In this document: positions 42,638-51,301 of the stretch, piece after piece | Numbering within the stretch: the stretch's first letter is position 1 | Layout: every line of letters begins with the position of its first letter | NCBI GenBank assembly: GCA_963836605.1 | Contig: CAWIKB010000008.1 | Location: 62,001 to 126,000, forward strand | Origin: Bog-473 sp963836605 | GTDB taxonomy: Bacteria > Actinomycetota > Acidimicrobiia > Acidimicrobiales > RAAP-2 | DNA: 64,000 nucleotides | Direction of reading: 5' to 3' | The notes under the pieces: generated by a model | What the model was told of the DNA's origin: nothing | What the model saw: only the letters and a program-made list of their open reading frames with translations | Database searches by the model: none | Position numbers and translations under genes: made by a program

Positions 42638-42755
42638 GTGGGACCTCCTGGAGGTTGTAACACCAAGATTCATCGCTCAATCCGGCTGTTCCATGTGGGA
42701 CCTCCTGGAGGTTGTAACACCAAACGTGCCGCAGATTCATCGCTCAATCCGGCTG
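42632..42755. repeat. duplicated leader module between sigma factor and MFS gene
   Basis: A 57-base unit (42632-42688) is repeated at 42689-42755 with a 10-base insert at 42724-42733. Each copy has the perfect palindrome ACCTCC-T-GGAGGT (42643-42655 and 42700-42712), which presents GGAGGT on both strands, and on the minus strand a small ATG ORF. It lies exactly in the divergent control region. Confidence 0.85.
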
Positions 42756-42804
42756 CGGCTCGGTGTTTCAACTCTCGTACTTCCAACGAGACAGGAGACT
42801 CACC

Positions 42805-44385
42805 ATGACCCCGGCCAGCACCCCTTCACACCACGCCGAGGATCGACGGCGGATTCCGTCTCCCCCTGACCTGGAAGCGTCCCTTCGAACCCAGACAGCG
42901 CGCGACATCGTCTCCGAGCCGACCGTGCGGCGGTGGCGGGCCTTTGCCTTGCTGGTCGTGGCGTACTTCATGACCATCGTGGACCTCACGATCGTCAACG
43001 TGGCCCTGCCCACCATCGGCACGAAGCTGCACTTCCCCGAGTCCGACCTGCAGTGGGTGGTCACCGCCTACGGCTTGACCTTCGGCGGCTTCTTGCTCCT
43101 GGGCGGGCGGGCTGCCGACCTGCTCGGGCGTCGACGCCTACTCATGGTGGGCCTGTCCGTCTTCTCCGCTGCGTCCCTTGCCTGTGGGTTGGCCACCTCG
43201 GACACCTTCCTGATCATCATGCGTGGGATCCAGGGCTTGGGGGCAGCCATCGTCCTGCCGGCAGCACTCTCCGTCGTGATGAACATGTTCTCCGAGGGCG
43301 CCGAGCGCAATAAGGCTCTTGGCATCTGGGGGGCCGTGGGTGCCACGGGGGCCACGGTCGGGTTGCTCGCCGGCGGCCTGCTTACCCGCTACGTCGGGTG
43401 GCAGTACATTTTCTTCCTCAACGTGCCCATCGGGGCGGCCGCCCTGGCCTTGGCGAAAAGGGTCGTGCCGGAGAGCAGGCTGAGCGCCGAACGGCGTCGT
43501 TTCGACCCGATCGGCGCGGCTTCCATCACCTCGGCGCTGGTGGTGCTGGTCTACGCGATCTCGGAGGCGCCGCAGGTCGGTTGGGCCGCTACGCAGACCG
43601 TGGCCATGCTCACGCTGGCGGCCGCTCTGCTCGCGACGTTCTTGGTCATCGAGACCCGGGTCGAAGCACCACTGCTGCCGCTGCGCCTGTTCCGCTTGAG
43701 CACCGTTGCCGGCTCCAACGCAGTTGGCTTGTTGCTCACCGGGAGCTTCTACACCTTCATCTTTATCGGCACCCTGTACATGCAGCAGGTGCTTGGGTTC
43801 TCAGCCCTCAGGACCGGTCTGGCCTGGCTGATCACATCGGTGACCGCATTGGCCTTCGCAGGCCCGTCGCAGAAACTGGTCACGAAGACCTCGCCCAAGC
43901 GGGTCATGGTATTCGGGATGGCTCTCATCGGAGCGGGCATCCTGTGGACCACCCGGATCCCCCCGCACGGCAACCTCTGGCACGATCTGGCCGGACCGTT
44001 TTTCGTGGCGGGGATCGGCGTCGCATTTGCCTTCATCCCCGTCTCGATTGGCGCCCTCACCGGCGTCACCGAGCGCGACGCCGGAGTCGCCTCGGGGCTC
44101 GTCAGCACGTCGCAGCAACTCGGGGGCGCGATCGGAGTGGCGGTCGCCTCCTCTGTCGCCGCCTCTCGCTTCCACACGCTGGTGCACCACGGCTACGGAT
44201 CCCAGGCTGCCCTCACGGGCGGCTTCACCTTGGCCCTGTGGGTCTGCGGCCTCACCGGTTTGGTCGCCATCCCGGTGGCGCTGGTGCTCATGCGGCGCGC
44301 CAAGACGACCGGCGCGGTGGCGGCCGGCACACAGGAACGAGAAGTCGTCGGTTCGCCGGACCTCGTGCATGCCGGCGCCGACTGA
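42805..44385 (+). CDS. MFS drug exporter (DHA2/EmrB-QacA type)
   Basis: 526 residues, 14 membrane helices expected. Start at ATG 42805 after ACAGGAGA; a longer frame begins at 42763. Motifs: VAYFMTIVDLTIVNVALPTIG (motif D1), GGRAADLLGRRRLL (motif A), MRGIQGLGAAIVLPAALSVV (motif B), GIWGAVGATGATVGLLAGGLLTRYVGWQYIFFLNVPIG (motif C). Proton-driven export of drugs or other amphiphiles. Transcribed away from an ECF sigma factor and followed 115 bases later by an SDR gene, probably in one unit. Confidence 0.92.
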   Translation: MTPASTPSHHAEDRRRIPSPPDLEASLRTQTARDIVSEPTVRRWRAFALLVVAYFMTIVDLTIVNVALPTIGTKLHFPESDLQWVVTAYGLTFGGFLLLGGRAADLLGRRRLLMVGLSVFSAASLACGLATSDTFLIIMRGIQGLGAAIVLPAALSVVMNMFSEGAERNKALGIWGAVGATGATVGLLAGGLLTRYVGWQYIFFLNVPIGAAALALAKRVVPESRLSAERRRFDPIGAASITSALVVLVYAISEAPQVGWAATQTVAMLTLAAALLATFLVIETRVEAPLLPLRLFRLSTVAGSNAVGLLLTGSFYTFIFIGTLYMQQVLGFSALRTGLAWLITSVTALAFAGPSQKLVTKTSPKRVMVFGMALIGAGILWTTRIPPHGNLWHDLAGPFFVAGIGVAFAFIPVSIGALTGVTERDAGVASGLVSTSQQLGGAIGVAVASSVAASRFHTLVHHGYGSQAALTGGFTLALWVCGLTGLVAIPVALVLMRRAKTTGAVAAGTQEREVVGSPDLVHAGAD

Positions 44386-44500
44386 CCAAGGCGCAGCAGA
44401 ACCCCGGCCAGCGCCAGAAACGCCAGTCCCAAAGCCCGCAGGGTGGGCCCAGAAATCAGTCATTTCATCCAAGAAAAATCAATAAAGAGAGGTAGGGATC

Positions 44501-45253
44501 ATGTCCATTCGCCAACTCGCAGGAACGACCGCCATCGTCACCGGCGCAAGCCGAGGCTTCGGCCGCGCCACCGCCATTGCGCTCGCCGAACTCGGCGCCC
44601 ACGTCGTCGGCGTGGCCCGGAACGAGGAACAGCTCGAAGAGTTGGCCGCGCAACTCGGTGACCGATTCACCCATGAGGTGGCCGACGCCGCCGACTCCTC
44701 GGTCCCAGCGCGGCTCATCCCCCTCTACCGGCCGAGCACCCTCGTGCTCAACGCCGGAGCCACGCCAATCCCGGCGTCGGTGTCCGAGCAAACCTGGGAG
44801 ACGTTCAGCACCAACTGGAACACCGACGTCCAGCACGTGTTCAACTTCACCCGCTCTGCGCTGACCGCTCCGCTCGATCCCGGCTCGGTAGTCATCAGCC
44901 TTTCCAGCGGTGCCGCCCTGAACGGATCACCTCTTAGCGGTGGCTATGCCGGCGCCAAAGCGACCATCCGGTTCATCAGCGCCTATGCCGGAATGGAGGC
45001 ACAGCAAAGAGCCTTGAACATCCGCTTCGTGGCCGTCATGCCTCTTCTCACCCCCGCAACCGACCTGGGACGTCTTTACACGGATTCCTATGCCTGCCAA
45101 GCCGGTCTGAGCGAGGAGAAGTTCCTCGAGCGTTTCGGCGGGGCACTCACCGCCGACCACGCGGGCAGGACGATAAGCAACCTCGCCGCCGACGACACTT
45201 ACGCCGCCCCTGCTTACTTAGTGAGCGTGGACGGCCCCAAGTCGGTCGGTTAG
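44501..45253 (+). CDS. SDR-family oxidoreductase
   Basis: 250 residues after AGAGAGGTAGGGATC. TTAIVTGASRGFGRATAIALAELGAHVVGVAR cofactor motif; the NNAG motif is LVLNAGATP; catalytic GYAGAKATIRFIS keeps YxxxK. The C-terminus lacks the usual DGG ending and reads AYLVSVDGPKSVG. Substrate unknown. The upstream linker is unusually AT-rich for this window and may hold its own promoter. Bases 45254-45450 after it are empty. Confidence 0.85.
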   Translation: MSIRQLAGTTAIVTGASRGFGRATAIALAELGAHVVGVARNEEQLEELAAQLGDRFTHEVADAADSSVPARLIPLYRPSTLVLNAGATPIPASVSEQTWETFSTNWNTDVQHVFNFTRSALTAPLDPGSVVISLSSGAALNGSPLSGGYAGAKATIRFISAYAGMEAQQRALNIRFVAVMPLLTPATDLGRLYTDSYACQAGLSEEKFLERFGGALTADHAGRTISNLAADDTYAAPAYLVSVDGPKSVG

Positions 45254-45450
45254 CCGAGTGGTGCGTCGCTGAACCTGAAGCGACCTCGGAAGTGCGTAGT
45301 CGCGTACCGTTTCGCGCGAGTGATTCTGCCGAGCCAGCGAGTAGGGCGCCGTGGGTTTGAGGACTACAGCACGCCGAAGGGCTGAGCTCGACACCGAGGG
45401 TATTCAGGGAGAGCGGCCGGGCTCGTCGCCCATGGGCCGATGCCTCCGAT

Positions 45451-46472
45451 GTGCGTGATCGAGCTGGCGACGTCTGGGCGATCGGCTACCACTGGGAGAT
45501 CGTGGGTGGTGCGACTGAATACCTGACCCTGGCCGAGCACTACGACGGCACTCGCTTCACCGTCGTCCCAACTCCGGACAGACAGACGGGTCCCGCCGTG
45601 GACATGCTCATGGGAGCGTCGGGACCTCGGCGGCGGATGTGTGGGCGGTGGGATCGTCCTCTTCCGCCGGCACCATCTCCCAGACTCTCATTGAGCACTG
45701 GAACGGCACGGCATGGTCCATCATGCCGAGCCCAAACCCCGGATCGTCGGGGGACGTACTCGAAGGGGCGGCTGCGCTCACCTCCGACGATGCTTGGGCC
45801 GTCGGCGCGCGGCAAAATGCTTCGACGTTCTTCCAGCGTCCGCTCGCGCTCCATTGGAACGGGAAAACGTGGTCCACGGTGGCGGTGCCCGATGCGCCGG
45901 GCTGCACAGGCCATTCATATCTGACATCCGTCCCAGCCGCATCGGCGGCCAATGTATGGGCGGCCGGCTGGTGCGGATCGGGCGGCAGCGGGCCGACCTT
46001 CGCCTACGTCGAACATTGGGATGGTGCAGCGTGGAGCGTCTCTGCGGGGATGGGCACCTCGCCTATCGGCTCTGAGGTGTACGGGATCAGCGCCACGGGT
46101 GCAAACGTCTGGACTGTCGGATTCTCACAGGCACCGGGCAGTTCAACGGAGACCGCGCGCAGCCTTCACCTGGTTGGGGGCTCCTGGCAGACCGTGGCGG
46201 TTCCACCGCAACAGATGCCGGCTCTGTCCTCGGTCGCCACCCTTGCCGGCGACGGCGGGTGGTCGGTCGGTTCTGCCAAGAGCCCACAGCCCCCGTTGTC
46301 CGGCCCCTTCAGCATGTATCTGTTCGCAGGCTCCTGGCATGCGCTGGCGACACCCCCGCCGTTCGGGCGACTCTCCGCGGTGACCGTGGACTCGTCAGGC
46401 TCGGTATGGGCCACAGGGTTTTCGATCACTTCGTCCGGCAACGACCGAGGGCTCGTCCTCGTCCGCCACTGA
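45451..46472 (+). pseudogene. beta-propeller-like repeat protein, frameshifted and N-truncated
   Basis: Repeats of the form W.AVG...HWNG..W (DVWAIGYHWEIVGGATEYLTLAEHYDGTRFTVVPTP; DVWAVGSSSSAGTISQTLIEHWNGTAWSIMPSP; DAWAVGARQNASTFFQRPLALHWNGKTWSTVAVP; NVWAAGWCGSG...YVEHWDGAAW; NVWTVGFSQ...) look like blades of a secreted beta-propeller. The first blade and the rest are in different frames; a missing base near 45621 would join MLMGASG to TSAADVWAVG. No signal peptide or start precedes the first blade. Probably a decayed surface or secreted protein. Confidence 0.65.
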
Positions 46473-46480
46473 GCGATAGC

Positions 46481-46975
46481 TCAGATGCCGAGGACCTTAT
46501 CGGCGTCTGCCTCGAGTGCCGGATGCCAATCTGCGTCTGCGTGCCAATGCTCGACCCCGAGGACCCGGAGCTGTCGTGTCGCGATGCGCCAACCATCGGG
46601 ATCGCGGACGACCGAGTCGTGGTAGTAGCCCCACAATCTCGGCGTGACTCCATCAGCCTGCCTGTGCCACGCATACACCGACGCGCGCACCGTCGCTTTG
46701 TCGTCGCTTTCAAATGTGACCAGGACGTTGGCGTTGTGATGGCTGGTGGCCTTGAACCCGCCGACAGGATGGCCGAACATCTCTCGGAGAGCGGCTCGGG
46801 TGCGAACTGGCGGCCAGCCCGGGCCGTAATCCACGATGCAGTCTTCGGTGAACAAGTTGACAACCTCGTCGTAGAGTCGATGATCGACGCAGTACGAGTA
46901 CCGATGGACGAGGTCGACAATGCTGTCCTTGTCCAGGAGTCGGCGAAGCGCGGCCTGTTCGTCAGTGACCATCAA
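46481..46975 (-). CDS. SnoaL-like (NTF2-fold) protein
   Basis: 164 residues. LLDKDSIVDLVHRYSYCVDHRLYDEVVNLFTEDCIVDYGPGWPPVRTRAALREMFGH...SHHNANVLVTFESDDKATVRASVYAWHRQ...LWGYYHDSVVRDPDGWRIATRQLRVLG is the cone-shaped NTF2 fold of SnoaL_4 proteins. The Asp/His pair (YCVDHRLYDE) resembles scytalone-dehydratase-like enzymes. It diverges from the biotinyl-carboxyltransferase gene. Substrate unknown. Confidence 0.85.
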   Translation of the reverse strand: MMVTDEQAALRRLLDKDSIVDLVHRYSYCVDHRLYDEVVNLFTEDCIVDYGPGWPPVRTRAALREMFGHPVGGFKATSHHNANVLVTFESDDKATVRASVYAWHRQADGVTPRLWGYYHDSVVRDPDGWRIATRQLRVLGVEHWHADADWHPALEADADKVLGI

Positions 46976-47174
46976 TGCTCCTTCACGTCTGTTGCGCCGA
47001 CAGGGCGGCTGTCCCCGGTCATCACCGCAAGGTATCGGCTGGGACGGCGGTCGCGTGCAGTAGACCCGGCGGTGTTCAGCCGAAAGTTATCCCTTGAGAG
47101 TGGAGAGGACGAGGGACGCTGACTGGCGAGTTACGTGCATGGGATGGGTCCTCGTTACTACTACCGTGGCCCCC

Positions 47175-49007
47175 ATGGCCCTTATCGAACACGTTTCCCC
47201 GCTGGCGGGCACAGTCGTCAAGGTAGTGACTCCCTTCGGTTCGGCGGTGCGGATGGGCGACCCGATCGTCATTCTGGAGTCGATGAAGATGGAGCATGTG
47301 GTGGTGGCCGACGCGAGCGGGATCATTGCGGCGGTGTCGGTCAGCGCCGGAGACACCGTCGGTCGCGGCGACGGCTTGGTGCAGGTGGACGAGGTGGCCC
47401 TTCCCCCGACGCCGAAGACCGACGATGTGCCGCAACGCGGTGACACTCAGACCCGCCCCGAGTTGCGTGAACTGTTGGCGCGTCGGGAGTTTGTCACCGA
47501 CGATGGCCGTCCCGACGCGGTTGCTCGGCGCCACGCCACTGGTCACCGGACAGCCCGCGAGAATGTCAACGACCTCTGCGATCCCGAGAGCTTCATTGAG
47601 TACGGCCCTTTGGTCATCGCCGCCCAGCGGAGACGACGGGACACGCAGGACCTCATTGAGCGAACGCCCGCGGATGGTTTGATCGCCGGTATCGGCCGCG
47701 TCAATGGTGAGTTATTTGGCGACCAATATTCCCGCTGCGCCGTGCTCTCGTACGACTACATGGTTCTGGCCGGCACGCAGGGCCAGATGAATCACCGCAA
47801 GAAGGACCGGCTCTTCGAGTTGGTCGAACGGCTTCAACTACCGGTGGTGCTCTTCGCTGAAGGCGGGGGAGGTCGGCCGGGCGATACCGACACGGCCACG
47901 GTCACCGGGCTCGACACGACTGCCTTCGCCCTCTTCGGATCACTGAGCGGAGTGGCCCCCTCGGTCGGCATTGTGTCGGGTCGATGCTTTGCCGGAAACG
48001 CCGCATTGCTCGGTTGCTGCAACGTCATTATTGCCACGAAGGACGCCACTGTTGGCATGGGTGGCCCGGCCATGATCGAGGGTGGGGGGCTCGGGACGTA
48101 CCTCCCGGAAGAAGTCGGCCCCATGTCCATGCAGGTTCCCAACGGAGTTGTCGACATTCTGGTCGACGATGAGGCCACGGCCGTGGCAGAGGCCAAGCGG
48201 TTTCTCTCGTATTTCCAGGGATCGCTCGACCCGTATGAATGCGCAGACCAGACGTTGCTCCGCGACTGCGTGCCCGAGGATCGACGGCGCGTCTACGACG
48301 TGCATTCGGTCATCGACCTGATATCAGACGTCGGTTCGGTGCAAGAGCTGCGTCCTGAATTCGCCCCCGGCATGGTGACGAGCCTGGTGCGCCTCGAGGG
48401 CCGCCCACTCGGTGTGATCGCCAACAACCCGATGCACCAAGCCGGCGCGATCGATGCCAACGGGGCGGACAAAGCGGCCCGGTTCATGCAGCTTTGCGAC
48501 GCGTACGATCTGCCCATTGTATTCCTGTGCGATACCCCCGGGTTCATGGTGGGACCCGAAGCCGAGAGGACGGCCCTCGTCCGCCACGTGAGCCGCATGT
48601 TCGTCACCGGCGCCAGCCTCACCACGCCCTACTTCACCGTGATTCTGCGAAAGGGATATGGACTGGGCGCCCAGAGCATGGCTGGGGGAAGTTTCCGATC
48701 CCCCGTCCTTACCGTGGCGTGGCCCACCGGCGAACTTGGTGGTATGGGGCTCGAGGGGGCGGTGCAGTTGGGCTATCGAAGAGAACTCGACGCCATTGCC
48801 GATCCCACGGAGCGAGAGCTGGCCTTCTCGGAAATGGTGGCCAAAGCCTACGAACACGGCAAGGCGCTCAACGTCGCCACCTACTTTGAGATCGACGACG
48901 TGATCGATCCGGCCGAAACACGTGGGCTCATCAGTAACGGGATCCGTTGTGTCCCGCCGGTGCCATCGGGTCGAGGCAAGAGGCGTTCGTACATCGACAC
49001 CTGGTGA
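47175..49007 (+). CDS. biotinyl domain-carboxyltransferase fusion (acyl-CoA carboxylase subunit)
   Basis: 610 residues from ATG 47175; earlier starts (TTG 47094, GTG 47100, ATG 47139) are possible and no start has a good ribosome site. Residues 1-75 are a biotinyl domain with the lysine motif ESMKMEH. The rest is a decarboxylase/propionyl-CoA-carboxylase-type carboxyltransferase, N- and C-lobes (VLAGTQGQMNHRKKDRLFEL, GRCFAGNAALLGCCNVIIATKDATVGMGGPAMIEGGGLG; GVIANNPMHQAGAIDANGADKAARFMQLCDAYDLPIVFLCDTPGFMVG). No biotin carboxylase gene is in the window. The acyl-CoA substrate is unknown. Confidence 0.87.
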   Translation: MALIEHVSPLAGTVVKVVTPFGSAVRMGDPIVILESMKMEHVVVADASGIIAAVSVSAGDTVGRGDGLVQVDEVALPPTPKTDDVPQRGDTQTRPELRELLARREFVTDDGRPDAVARRHATGHRTARENVNDLCDPESFIEYGPLVIAAQRRRRDTQDLIERTPADGLIAGIGRVNGELFGDQYSRCAVLSYDYMVLAGTQGQMNHRKKDRLFELVERLQLPVVLFAEGGGGRPGDTDTATVTGLDTTAFALFGSLSGVAPSVGIVSGRCFAGNAALLGCCNVIIATKDATVGMGGPAMIEGGGLGTYLPEEVGPMSMQVPNGVVDILVDDEATAVAEAKRFLSYFQGSLDPYECADQTLLRDCVPEDRRRVYDVHSVIDLISDVGSVQELRPEFAPGMVTSLVRLEGRPLGVIANNPMHQAGAIDANGADKAARFMQLCDAYDLPIVFLCDTPGFMVGPEAERTALVRHVSRMFVTGASLTTPYFTVILRKGYGLGAQSMAGGSFRSPVLTVAWPTGELGGMGLEGAVQLGYRRELDAIADPTERELAFSEMVAKAYEHGKALNVATYFEIDDVIDPAETRGLISNGIRCVPPVPSGRGKRRSYIDTW

Positions 49008-49281
49008 GGGTAGGCCTCGCCGGCAAGGAGTTGCGATTCCTTCCTGAACTTTTGACCATTGAAGTTCCGGTAGCTGATGCCCAGGGCGTCTCGACGACGA
49101 GAGGTCTGAATGGGGCGGAGGCCTGCATCAGGTGTTTGCCGAAGCGGGAACGCGGGAATGCCGTATTGAGCGAGATCGCAGAGTGCGAGAGGCGGTGCGA
49201 AGTGGATAGCGGGCTCACCGAAGACCGAGACGGTCACACCGGCGGGGTCGCACCTCGGCTCGGCCGGCTTGGGATGTCGCG

Positions 49282-49824
49282 GTGACTGACATCCAAAGGC
49301 CGGGCGTCTCTGCCTCCTTTCCCGGGGAGTCCCGGAAGGAATCGGCGCCGCCGCCCGGAGAGACGACGACTGAACGGGACAACCGGAACCTGGCCGATCT
49401 CCTCCAGGAGTTGCGCGTCGCCGGCCTCGGGGTGCAGGTCCTGTTTGGCTTCCTCCTGGCGCTGCCGTTCACCGTCCGCTTCGTGAAGCTCGACGGTGCG
49501 CAGCGCGCCTTGTATGAGGCGAGCCTGATGTTGGCCGCCCTGTCAATCGCCATCCTGGTCGCTCCCGTGGCGTACCACCGCTGGGTCTTCCGGATGCACG
49601 AGAAGGGCAGGTTGCTCAGGACGGCGAATGTGCTGGCGCTGGCCGGCCTTGCGACCGTCGCCCTCGCTGTGTCCTCGTCTGTTCTGCTGGTCATGAGCTT
49701 CGTGGGAAGCGCCTGGCCCGTCACGGTCCTGGTGGTCGTGGTCGTGACGGCATTCGCATTCCTCTGGCTCGCGCTGCCACTGCTCGCGCGGCGGAACCCT
49801 CCCGACATCGGTAACTCGGCCTGA
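49282..49824 (+). CDS. DUF6328-family membrane protein
   Basis: 180 residues, GTG start. A disordered N-terminus of 35 residues is followed by NLADLLQELRVAGLGVQVLFGFLLALPFTVRF and three more membrane helices, with RALYEASLMLAALSIAILVAPVAYHRWVFR between, the pattern of DUF6328. Function unknown. The 270 bases between the carboxyltransferase and this gene hold nothing clear. Confidence 0.8.
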   Translation: MTDIQRPGVSASFPGESRKESAPPPGETTTERDNRNLADLLQELRVAGLGVQVLFGFLLALPFTVRFVKLDGAQRALYEASLMLAALSIAILVAPVAYHRWVFRMHEKGRLLRTANVLALAGLATVALAVSSSVLLVMSFVGSAWPVTVLVVVVVTAFAFLWLALPLLARRNPPDIGNSA

Positions 49825-49982
49825 ACGGTCTCGTTTTGTTGGTCAGCGGGGCCATTCGGGCAACGAGACGGGCAGCGAAGGCGCACAGAGGAGCGGAGCA
49901 TCCCGCCAGTTTTCAAAGGCGCCAGAAAAGGGTATCCGTGCTGTATCAACACGTGTGAGCGGGAACGACCTGGAGGTGAGTG

Positions 49983-50309
49983 ATGCCACAGCAAGCCTGG
50001 AGTGCCAAGCACGAGCGCCAGTACGACCATATCAAGGAAGGTCTAAAGAAGCGCGGGGAGGCCGAACGAACGGCAGAGGAGATCGCCGCCCGCACCGTCA
50101 ACAAGGAGAGGGCGCGTTCGGGAGAATCGAAACATGCGAGCCGAATCTCGACCGATGACCTCTCGTCGTCCCGTCGTGGCGGGTTGCGCTCTCACCGCGG
50201 TGCAGGCGGTCGCACGCGCGATCAGCTCTACGAAGAAGCCCGCCGCCGCGGGATCGAGGGCCGATCCAAAATGACCAAGGCGCAGCTGGAACGGGCGGTG
50301 AGCCGCTAA
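49983..50309 (+). CDS. plasmid-stabilisation-like small protein with Rho-N/SAP-type C-terminus
   Basis: 108 residues after GGAGGTGAGTG. MPQQAWSAKHERQYDHIKEGLKKRGEAERTAEEIAARTVNKERARSGES is the DUF7218/ChaB-like helical start, and TRDQLYEEARRRGIEGRSKMTKAQLERAVSR is a short helix-extended-loop-helix (Rho N-terminal type). Small nucleic-acid-associated proteins of this layout are common in Actinobacteria; role unknown. The following 560 bases (50310-50876) hold no gene I can support. Confidence 0.8.
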   Translation: MPQQAWSAKHERQYDHIKEGLKKRGEAERTAEEIAARTVNKERARSGESKHASRISTDDLSSSRRGGLRSHRGAGGRTRDQLYEEARRRGIEGRSKMTKAQLERAVSR

Positions 50310-50876
50310 GACCATGGCGAGAGGGCTCTCGGCCCGGTTGCGTCAGGCCAACGCCCTCCACGCAGATGAATCCGGCGGCAAGCAGCGCAGCTACGTCCTC
50401 GGCCTTCGGGCGGCGGTTACGCCGCAACGACCCGGGATTACGGAGGCAGTGGTCCCGGGCTGTGTGTAGTGGAAAACTTCGATCGATGTTGCCTACCGGC
50501 TCTGATGGCTCCTCTGGAGTTCCTCGCGAGGGGTCGGCGCGGCGCGCCGTGGAATGCCAACGGCACCGCGATCTCGTCGGGGGACAAAAGAACCGTGCGC
50601 CGCCGAGCGGAAGAAAGGGGTCAGCGGGCGGTTCGGCCCAGCGCACATCCTCGAGGCCATCGTCGGGCGGCTCCTCTCCCAACGGCTATTGGGACGGCTA
50701 TTGGGGTCCGTTGGCGCCACCTCCAGAGGTGGTCCGCTTTGACAGCAGGTGCTCCTTGATCCAATTCGGGTCAGATGTGTAAATTTCAGCCGCCATCGAT
50801 GGAAAGGAGCGCGGAACGGCTATTCAGATTCAGAGCTTTTGCCCCTGCTGGACCACGTAGCGAAGGGAGTACGGCA

Positions 50877-51218
50877 ATGACACTGGAAACGGAATCCGGA
50901 TCTGAGCTTCTTGAGATCTCCGCCACGGACGAGGATGGCGTGTACGTGATCTCCCTCTCGGGAGAGGTTGACGTCTCAGGCGCACCCCTGTTGCGGGAGC
51001 ACCTGCTGGCTGCGACCCAGTCCGGGGCCTCGGAGGTCGTGTGCGACCTCACCCGTCTGACCTACATAGATTCGACCGGCATCTCCGTGCTGATATCGGC
51101 CCGGCAGAGGCTGAGGGAGACCGGCAGGGAGTTGGTTCTCGCCGGCACGGCAGGGAGGGTGTACAAGGTCTTCGAGGTCACCGGTGTCCTGCCCCTGTTC
51201 ACGATCCGGCCCCGCTGA
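50877..51218 (+). CDS. STAS-domain anti-sigma factor antagonist
   Basis: 113 residues with GAAGGGAG before the ATG. GVYVISLSGEVDVSGAPLLREHLLAATQSGASEVVCDLTRLTYIDSTGISVLISARQRLRETGRELVLAG; the phosphorylatable serine/threonine is in IDSTGISVL. It would bind an RsbW-like kinase and be reactivated by a SpoIIE phosphatase such as the next gene (84 bases on). No intact RsbW kinase is in the window. Confidence 0.9.
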   Translation: MTLETESGSELLEISATDEDGVYVISLSGEVDVSGAPLLREHLLAATQSGASEVVCDLTRLTYIDSTGISVLISARQRLRETGRELVLAGTAGRVYKVFEVTGVLPLFTIRPR

Positions 51219-51301
51219 GGGTCGTCGGGGGGCGGCGACATGGGAGATCTGGCGCGCCGCGCCCCGTTGGCGCCCGACCCCGGGGTGAGGAAGTGCGGCG
51301 C

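Noticed and set aside
50310..50876. ORFs between the Rho-N-like gene and the STAS gene
   Set aside because: Low-complexity frames on both strands with no ribosome site or homology; a 51-codon ORF from 50314 is equally unsupported.
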